A stretch of DNA of 14,316 bases from Chlorobiota bacterium. Its GTDB lineage: Bacteria; Bacteroidota; Bacteroidia; Bacteroidales; JAADGE01. The stretch covers positions 1-14,316 of the forward strand of contig JAUVIG010000050.1 in the NCBI GenBank assembly GCA_030592825.1, given 5' to 3'. The notes under the pieces were generated by a model. That model searched no databases, was not told the origin of the DNA, and saw only the letters and a program-made list of their open reading frames with translations. Made by a program: the position numbers and the translations under genes. How positions within the stretch are numbered: the first letter of the stretch is position 1; the number at the start of each line of letters is the position of its first letter. Positions 1 to 4,264 of this stretch are shown here, piece after piece.

Positions 1-475
1 ACAAGATAACAAATAAACAATCAGGGTCATCCACATATGCAGACCTAATACGTGCAAATGAGGTAATGTTTGGTGATTTACCGGAATTGTCAAAATCCTC
101 CGCAGTTGCCTTAACATCAACCTCCGCAGTAACAACAGCATTAACTTTTTTACTAATTTTAAACTGCAATATAATGTCTGCACGATGAAGTCTTTCAAGT
201 GTTTCTACATTTATCAAGTTCCATTTATTATCATCACTGTCTACAATATTTGAAAAAGTTTCTTGTGCCCATGCTTCAACAAAAGGACCTGCTATTTTAT
301 TAATATTTTCCATTGGGAGTCCCAATTTCAAATTTGTGTTTATGATAATTTTGTTATCTCCATTAGTAATAGCATTTTCAATAATTTGTTCTATTGAATT
401 AGTTGCATATTCACTAAATTCCGGATACTCTTCCCCCTCAATCGGTTTCTTAAAATTAAAATCTTTATATTCCAT
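1..475 (-). CDS. Truncated PD-(D/E)XK nuclease-like protein (possible restriction endonuclease), N-terminal 158 residues
   Basis: An open frame starts with ATG at 473-475 and runs off the left edge of the window with no stop, so the C-terminus is missing. It begins MEYKDFNFKKPIEGEEYPEF and is hydrophilic, with no signal peptide or membrane segment. Around residues 97-122 it reads HRADIILQF, then about 12 residues, then AEVDVKAT. This fits the PD-(D/E)XK nuclease pattern, with D100 and the D120-V-K122 pair as candidate metal-binding and catalytic residues. The following SGKSPNITSFARIRSAYVDD stretch and the predicted strand LFVIL look like the rest of such a core. A TAnnTTTG promoter box lies 23 nt upstream of the ATG. 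A type II restriction enzyme is the best guess, from fold motif only. I see no methyltransferase partner in the window; one would have to lie further left. The gene is quite certain, the function is not. Confidence 0.72.
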   Translation of the reverse strand, partial: MEYKDFNFKKPIEGEEYPEFSEYATNSIEQIIENAITNGDNKIIINTNLKLGLPMENINKIAGPFVEAWAQETFSNIVDSDDNKWNLINVETLERLHRADIILQFKISKKVNAVVTAEVDVKATAEDFDNSGKSPNITSFARIRSAYVDDPDCLFVIL

Positions 476-497
476 CTTTATTTCTCTATTTATTCAA

Positions 498-505
498 CAA
501 AAATA
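498..505 (-). promoter_or_regulatory. Bacteroidota-type -7 box for the nuclease-like gene
   Basis: The minus strand reads TATTTTTG, a match to the Bacteroidota -7 consensus TAnnTTTG, 22 nt upstream of the start codon at 475. The implied transcript leader is about 15 nt. I did not find a convincing -33 TTG at the usual spacing. Confidence 0.45.
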
Positions 506-568
506 CAATCATTTTTTCTTGTTGCCTAAATTATCTTGTGGTTCGTTCAAATTATGCCCAACGTCACG

Positions 569-596
569 TATAAAATGCGTTTCAATGCATTTTATA
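569..596. repeat. Perfect 10-bp hairpin forming the 5' exon of the group II intron
   Basis: TATAAAATGC (569-578) and GCATTTTATA (587-596) are perfect reverse complements around an 8-nt loop, and an AT-rich run follows on the plus strand. It resembles a weak rho-independent terminator. The conserved 5' end of the group II intron begins only about 7 nt downstream. Class C introns are known to insert just after terminator-like hairpins, so this is most likely the insertion target. Confidence 0.6.
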
Positions 597-603
597 TATG
601 TGT

Positions 604-1120
604 GTGTGCCCGAAATGTGAAATTCCGAACCTTTCACACAAAGGTAAAGGAAATTTTCTCAAAAGTGAGGATTTTAAGAATATAAAGTTTTCAACAATCC
701 AAGTCTTAATACACTTAAACAGAGGGGTGTAAAAGCTGAAGGCAAAGCCTGTTCCGCACTTGTTTCGGGAGGTATTACTCGTGAGGGTAAATCTGAAACT
801 CCTTGCGAACGTGCAAGGATAGGTAGGCAAGTTTGTTCTGACATTAGTAAATGAGAATTTACTACCAATCGTATAAGAGATTATTTGCGAATAAGTAAAT
901 ACCTGAAACGGATAAGCTGCCACAACACAGTGAAGTCCGAAATCTGTTACAAGTTTCGATATGTAGATACGGCAGATATAGACTAAAGGAGGTTTCACTT
1001 ACTCGGGGAGGTCTCAATTTAGGTTAGATTTCCTAAATGTTGAGAAGTCAGCAGAGGTCATATTAGTTATCGGGAAATGAGGGGTGTAGCGTGAATACTT
1101 ATAGTCTTATCCGTCAGTAT
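604..1120 (+). ncRNA. Group II intron RNA, 5' portion (domains I, II and 5' strand of III)
   Basis: This is the structured RNA from the GTGTGCCCG start through domain I (for example CGTGAGGGTAAATCTG and CCTTGCGAACGTGCAAGG, the latter a clear hairpin) to the conserved junction CGGGGAGGTCT and the domain III strand GAAGTCAGCAGAGGTCATA. It ends at TCCGTCAG (1110-1117), which pairs with CTGACGGA at 2429-2436 across the inserted IS. Reading frames seen here on either strand have no recognisable protein content and should not be annotated. The assignment rests on recalled similarity to class C introns. A covariance model search would settle it. Confidence 0.75.
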
Positions 1121-1149
1121 TCTATGACAAAAACAAATAAAATCACAGA

Positions 1150-2189
1150 AAGTTATTAACAATATTAAGCCGCATATTTCATAAAATTCACATAAGGAGT
1201 TTTTCTTTCAACAACTGCAAATATTCTTGATAATAATTTATTTCTTATAACGTTTATAGTACTCATTTTTGATTTGCCTTTTTCTATTCTTCTCTCATAA
1301 TAATTTTTCATTTCACGGTTGTGCTGTATTGCTGATTTCGCACATAAGTCAAACAAACTTTTAATCTTTTTATTTGCTAAATGACTAACTTTTGTTCTTC
1401 CTTTTATACTTGATCCCGATGAGTTAGGAAAAGGTGCAATCCCACAATACGATGCAAATTTTCTCCAATTTTTAAATTTTGTAAAACCGTTTGTATAAAC
1501 AATCATAAATAATGTAGTTTGAGGCCCGACACCTTTGATACTGTTGATAAGCTTATACATTTCGTTTAATTGTTCATCGCGTCTAATAATGTCATCCATT
1601 TCATTTTCAACATTATCAATTTGTTTTGTTAAATAACTTATCATCTTTTCTTGTGTTTCAAATAATATTTTATTTTATTTTTTTATAAGAAAACCGCTTT
1701 GTTCTTTGAAAGAAGATTTATAACCTGCTCTTTGTTTTACCAAACGATCTCTTAAAGACAATAAATTTTTAAGACGCATCAGTTTCTCCGAAGGGATTTT
1801 GTAAGGCTCTAATTCATCTCTTAATCTATAAGCATAAAGTGCAATACGCTTTGCATCAATTTTGTCGTCTTTCCCCCTTACAATACCGAGTGATCTTTTT
1901 ATTGCCAAGCCCGGAACCATAGAAAACTGAATGTTTTCTTTCGATAAATAAACGGCTAATTTATGAGAATATAATCCGGTATGCTCAAAAACAAACATAA
2001 TTTCATTTTTCGGAAAAGAACTGTTTTTATAAGTCCACTTAACCATCTTTCTTAAATCTTTGTTTGTGTTTTCAAAAATTTCAAATGTCTTGTTACTGTG
2101 AATAAAAACATCAATTTTAGATTTGCTTACATCAATACCGACAGTTTCATTAATTTTCATAATTTTGTATTTTTAAAAGTTATTAACAA
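1150..2189. repeat. 13-bp direct repeat pair near the two ends of the IS110 element
   Basis: AAGTTATTAACAA occurs at 1150-1162, just beyond the transposase stop, and again at 2177-2189, about 17 nt upstream of the transposase start. Both copies are identical and in the same orientation. The sequence is AT-rich, so chance is possible, but the placement at both edges of the coding region is suggestive of a subterminal element or a donor-guide match. Confidence 0.5.
1165..2160 (-). pseudogene. IS110-family transposase broken by one in-frame stop codon
   Basis: Two frames, 2160-1675 and 1644-1165, lie in the same phase. They are separated only by TAA at 1675-1677 (codon 162) and ten further sense codons (NKILFETQEK) before the internal ATG. 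Read through, the protein is about 331 residues, the normal IS110 length. The N-terminal part is the DEDD RuvC-like domain, with candidate catalytic residues D10 (VGIDVSKS), E59 (VFEHTG), D99 and D102 (GKDDKIDAKR). The C-terminal part is the Tnp (transposase_20) domain with IKGVGPQTT and PFPNSSGSSIKGR. Its catalytic serine is probably the second S of NSSG, about residue 248 in the read-through product. All key residues are intact, so the stop looks recent, a sequencing error, or a recoded codon. As written, only separate DEDD and Tnp halves could be made. Confidence 0.85.
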
Positions 2190-2328
2190 AAGTTACAAGA
2201 CTAACACCTTTAAAAGGTTTGTTCTAAAATTCTATTTGGTCCTTTGTAACCTGAATAAAAGAATGGGGACTGATACTGACGATAGGTCATAAATCTGGCG
2301 ACGGACAAAGTTCACCCCATTCTTTTTA
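2190..2328 (-). ncRNA. Candidate IS110 bridge RNA
   Basis: The noncoding left end upstream of the transposase folds on the minus strand into two successive large stem-loops, as in IS110 bridge RNAs (target-binding loop, then donor-binding loop). The first has perfect 12-bp arms: AAAAGAATGGGG (2257-2268, plus strand) and CCCCATTCTTTT (2315-2326), with a 46-nt loop. The second has arms GTTACAA (2192-2198) and TTGTAAC (2244-2250) with a 45-nt loop. A TAnnTTTG box at 2333-2340 would start transcription almost exactly at the first stem. Inside the first loop, plus-strand AAATCTGGCGACGG (2291-2304) resembles the flank AAATCTAAAGGCTGACGG (2418-2435), and ATACTGACG (2273-2281) is the reverse complement of the other flank at 1112-1120. 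The structure is seen directly; the role is inferred from the IS110 family. Confidence 0.5.
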
Positions 2329-2332
2329 TTAA

Positions 2333-2340
2333 CAAATTTA
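2333..2340 (-). promoter_or_regulatory. -7 box upstream of the candidate bridge RNA
   Basis: The minus strand reads TAAATTTG, an exact match to TAnnTTTG. The predicted transcript start, about 7 nt downstream, would coincide with the base of the 12-bp stem at 2326. No clear -33 element is visible in the T-rich DNA upstream. Confidence 0.4.
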
Positions 2341-2414
2341 CAGTTTTTAACAAAGAAAAAAAGAAGCAAAAAAAGAAATTCATCATTATCATTATTTTTA
2401 TAAAAATATCAGAT

Positions 2415-2705
2415 TACAAATCTAAAGGCTGACGGAAAGGACCGAACGCTAAACAGCTTGATAATTACATTATTTATGGCATATTCTATAATGGGTGACC
2501 GATTCCCAAGATGAGCCAACGGTTTTGTAAGAAAGGGCAATGTACAGTTGGTGAAAAGAGCTTCTGTACTGTTTGGCGAACCGCCATATACAGCCTGTTC
2601 CGAAGCATTTCGGAAAGATCCGTATACTATTGCGAGAGCAATATCGGTGTGAGAGGTGTACCGGCTACTGTTTGGTAGTCAGCCGTCTACTCCTTTAGAT
2701 TTGTA
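2415..2705. repeat. 14-bp perfect inverted repeat bracketing the intron 3' domains
   Basis: TACAAATCTAAAGG (2415-2428) is the exact reverse complement of CCTTTAGATTTGTA (2692-2705). The left arm lies at the edge of the IS110 element and the right arm at the intron's 3' exon. I know of no group II intron pairing that would explain a match of this length. Confidence 0.7.
2429..2690 (+). ncRNA. Group II intron RNA, 3' portion (end of domain III, IV, V and VI)
   Basis: It begins with CTGACGGA, the partner strand of 1110-1117, followed by GGAAAGGACCGAAC, the conserved end of class C domain III. Domain IV is about 130 nt and encodes no protein. Domain V should begin at GAACCGCC (2578) and end at GTGTGAGAGG (2647-2656). 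These landmarks are about 69 nt apart, where the class normally has about 32 nt. The excess includes two hairpins: TTCCGAA/TTCGGAA at about 2598-2614, and TATTGC/GCAATA closed by a GAGA tetraloop at about 2628-2643. Domain VI is the stem GGCTACT...AGTCAGCC (2663-2684). The catalytic domain is therefore either mis-assigned or disrupted. Confidence 0.65.
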
Positions 2706-2714
2706 CAAAATTTT

Positions 2715-3167
2715 TTATTCTATTTTTAATTTTTGATCTAATAATTCTCTAAATTTATCACTCAGAACGCACAAAAACATATAATTAATTTTTTCAGTAT
2801 TAAATGTTATACCATTGTTTTCATATATCTTATATTCTGTTATTTCATTAATTCTTATAGAAAAAGATCTAATGTAGAAATAGTATGGTTCAATTTTTTG
2901 ATTTTTTTTATAATCAAATATTATTAAGCTATCTGTTAAATCTAAACTTCCCGAACAATGTAATTGAGCTTCTAATCTGCCGCCAATAAAGAAGAAAGGG
3001 AAATACATAGTATTAGAATCAGATTCTAGGACTTTACTATTGTCTAGTGTCTTGTTTTCGATATAGTTATGTTTACTCAGATGTTTTTTTATCCATTTCT
3101 GTCCAAAAAGAGAATTACTGCTAATAATTAAAACAATTATGATAATAAATTTTTGAAAATTTAGCAT
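2715..3167 (-). CDS. Small exported protein of unknown function
   Basis: This encodes 150 residues starting at 3167 and ending 10 nt from the 3' exon of the intron. The N-terminus MLNFQKFIIIIVLIISSNSLFG is a classic signal peptide with a basic/polar start, a long isoleucine-rich core and a small-residue end. Cleavage is likely just before the QKWIKK stretch, so the mature protein would be periplasmic or outer-membrane associated, with no further membrane segments. The rest is polar with alternating predicted strands (for example SLDLTDSLIIFDYKK and EYKIYENNGITFNTEK) and a single cysteine in AQLHCSGS. I do not recognise a family. There is no Shine-Dalgarno sequence, as expected for this phylum. 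It is probably a lone accessory gene; its neighbours share no evident pathway with it. Confidence 0.65.
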   Translation of the reverse strand: MLNFQKFIIIIVLIISSNSLFGQKWIKKHLSKHNYIENKTLDNSKVLESDSNTMYFPFFFIGGRLEAQLHCSGSLDLTDSLIIFDYKKNQKIEPYYFYIRSFSIRINEITEYKIYENNGITFNTEKINYMFLCVLSDKFRELLDQKLKIE

Positions 3168-3189
3168 AAGCTTAATATTCTATTATTTT

Positions 3190-3384
3190 ACACAACGTTT
3201 GGCTAAAAAGCGTGCAGGGTTAAAACTGCGACTTTTCAATTTACTTGATAGCCAAATTTTTAATTTATCTTTTTAAATTATTTACAAAATCAAATTAAAG
3301 ATTTTGCGGTGTTTGTTTCTTATTCTTACTCTCAATTTGCGACTTTGTCTGCATGATGTTTTAGCTGGTGTTGAACACCGTTAT
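3190..3384. other. Intergenic imperfect palindrome between two accessory genes
   Basis: This 195-nt stretch has no open frame of note. TTTGGCTA (3198-3205) pairs perfectly with TAGCCAAA (3249-3256). The outer ends are also imperfectly inverted: TTGGCTAAAA at 3199-3208 against TTTTAGCTGG at 3359-3368. Near the right end GGTGTTGAACACC is a perfect 13-nt palindrome. The opening CACAACGT resembles CCCAACGT at 558-565, beside the intron hairpin. It looks like a dispersed intergenic repeat of accessory regions, but only this window is available, so copy number is unknown. Confidence 0.35.
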
Positions 3385-3951
3385 TTAATTCAGATATGTT
3401 TCTATTTTCTTTATTTCAATAACTATTCTATGATTTTCAGGCAAACAATCAAGCAATTCTGATGGAACAACTCTATCAATTTCAGGCAGTTCCCTATACA
3501 AATTTAAAACAATCTCAAAATGTTCTTCTCCTATCTTTTTATTGCCTAATTTATAATTACAATAACCTATTTGTTCAATTAGTTTAGTATATCTCCATAT
3601 TTGAAATTCCTTTAATTTTAATCTGTCAACTTTTAGATAATTTTCAAGAGCTTTATTTAAATTGTTAATGTCATGATAGCAATGAGCTAAATATAATTGA
3701 GCTAAATAATGTGATTTATTAAGTTCAATTGCTTTTTGGAAATTTGTAATTGATTTATTGATGTTCTTTTTCCAATCTTCTGAATCATAATCAATCAACC
3801 CCCAAATGTAATAACTATTTGAGTCTAATTTTTTTTCCATTTTTAACATTAATATAATCTCATCTCCCAATTTATTTTTTTTAGAAATATTTTCTGTACA
3901 AATAAATTGGTCGTATTTTTTACTCAATATTTTCTTGAAGTTTTTTTTCAT
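3385..3951 (-). CDS. TPR-repeat protein of unknown function
   Basis: This encodes 188 residues, lysine-rich, cytoplasmic by appearance, with no signal peptide. Two helix-turn-helix units of tetratricopeptide type are readable at about residues 46-115. The first includes WGLIDYDSEDW and ITNFQKAIELN, and the next is AQLYLAHCYHDINNLNKALENYL, with the usual W/L-G-Y-A-P spacing partly kept. A weaker third unit follows (IGYCNYKLGNKKIGEEHFEIVL, about residues 127-150). Such proteins usually act as protein-protein interaction scaffolds; partner and pathway cannot be told from sequence. Its start lies 35 nt from a strong 13-bp palindrome (3987-4022), which may be its operator or the terminator of the upstream genes. 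There is no Shine-Dalgarno sequence. It is separated from its neighbours by long AT-rich spacers, so it is probably transcribed alone. Confidence 0.7.
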   Translation of the reverse strand: MKKNFKKILSKKYDQFICTENISKKNKLGDEIILMLKMEKKLDSNSYYIWGLIDYDSEDWKKNINKSITNFQKAIELNKSHYLAQLYLAHCYHDINNLNKALENYLKVDRLKLKEFQIWRYTKLIEQIGYCNYKLGNKKIGEEHFEIVLNLYRELPEIDRVVPSELLDCLPENHRIVIEIKKIETYLN

Positions 3952-3986
3952 TTAAATGGTGTACATTTGTGTTGACGTACTTGGTG

Positions 3987-4022
3987 TATATACGTAACTA
4001 AAAAAACACAGTTACGTATATA
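3987..4022. promoter_or_regulatory. 13-bp perfect palindrome upstream of the TPR gene
   Basis: TATATACGTAACT (3987-3999) and AGTTACGTATATA (4010-4022) are perfect inverted arms around a 10-nt spacer. No T-run follows on the minus strand, so an operator or recombination site is as plausible as a terminator. It lies 37 nt beyond the left copy of the hslR-tail repeat. The palindrome at 8706-8751 has the same relative position and also a 10-nt spacer. Confidence 0.5.
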
Positions 4023-4059
4023 TCTGCTTTGTGTGTAATATATTTTGATTAATTTGAGT

Positions 4060-4241
4060 TGTTGTTATTTCTTACAAAGATATGTAACAGCAACTTTTTT
4101 ACAAAAATACTTTGAGTTTATTTTTTATTCAAAAAACTCCGTTAAATCCCGACGATCTTTTTTGGTTGGTCTGCCGGTTCCTCTGTCTCTTTTTAAGGTA
4201 ATATTTTTATTGATTACATTAAGAGTATCAAGGTGTTCTTG
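4060..4241 (-). repeat. Direct repeat copy A (duplicate of the hslR 3' end and trailer)
   Basis: This block is colinear with 8793-8975, offset 4733-4734 bp. I count about seven substitutions and one single-base indel, roughly 96% identity. It covers the last ~39 codons of the hslR-like gene plus about 65 nt after its stop. Similarity ends abruptly at 4241. Together the two copies enclose the regulator and receptor genes. Confidence 0.9.
4125..4241 (-). pseudogene. C-terminal fragment of an hslR-like S4-domain protein gene
   Basis: On the minus strand the last 38 codons of an hslR-like gene are present in frame and end at TAA (4125-4127): QEHLDTLNVINKN, then a basic tail with RDRGTGRPTKKDRRD and LTEFFE. 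Against the intact gene at 8859-9236 the differences include H-L for Y-I and T for K. The S4 RNA-binding domain itself is absent. Upstream the frame only continues out of phase into the receptor gene and has no plausible start. It is a remnant, not a working gene. Confidence 0.85.
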
Positions 4242-4264
4242 TCTTGTTTTTAGCCCTTTCTTAT

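Larger units (their letters stand above)
1121..2414 (-). mobile_element. IS110-family insertion sequence (ends approximate)
   Basis: The element is about 1.3 kb, typical for IS110. Its transposase frame (2160 to 1165) sits next to the right end, with about 44 nt of noncoding DNA, and the left end has about 250 nt of noncoding DNA. IS110 elements lack terminal inverted repeats and make no target duplication, so the ends are inferred. They are placed where intron sequence stops pairing or matching: the intron stem strands TCCGTCAG (1110-1117) and CTGACGGA (2429-2436) lie just outside. On the minus strand both junctions contain TTTGT, so GT is a possible crossover core. A long noncoding left end with a candidate bridge RNA upstream of the transposase fits the IS110 group rather than the IS1111 group. 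Confidence 0.6.
604..2690 (+). mobile_element. Class C-like group II intron lacking a reverse transcriptase, interrupted by an IS110-family element
   Basis: The whole intron region is on the plus strand, antisense to all neighbouring genes. The 5' end GTGTGCCCG (604-612) matches the group II start GUGYG, and more specifically the class C (Oceanobacillus iheyensis type) start. Conserved class C blocks follow in order: CGGGGAGGTCT (1004-1014), GAAGTCAGCAGAGGTCATA (1044-1062), GGAAAGGACCGAAC (2435-2448), GAACCGCC (2578-2585), GTGTGAGAGG (2647-2656) and the domain VI end CAGCCGTCTACTC (2680-2692). Without the inserted IS the intron would be about 0.8 kb. I find no reverse transcriptase or maturase frame, so mobility or splicing would need a protein acting in trans, if the RNA is active at all. 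The 3' boundary is uncertain by a few bases. Confidence 0.8.

Noticed and set aside
336..620. 94-residue plus-strand open frame
   Set aside because: It is a shadow of the nuclease-like gene and its upstream region, with low-complexity composition.
582..998. 138-residue minus-strand open frame (and the smaller frame at 674-868)
   Set aside because: It lies entirely inside the group II intron RNA, is antisense to it, and has no recognisable protein character.
1123..1155. Start of an intron-encoded protein (MTKTNKITESY) after domain III
   Set aside because: It stops after 11 codons, and no reverse transcriptase motifs follow here or after the IS. It probably lies within the IS right end.
2470..2680. 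Plus-strand open frame through the intron 3' domains as a possible reverse transcriptase C-terminal remnant
   Set aside because: No maturase or endonuclease motif is readable, and conserved RNA blocks explain the sequence.
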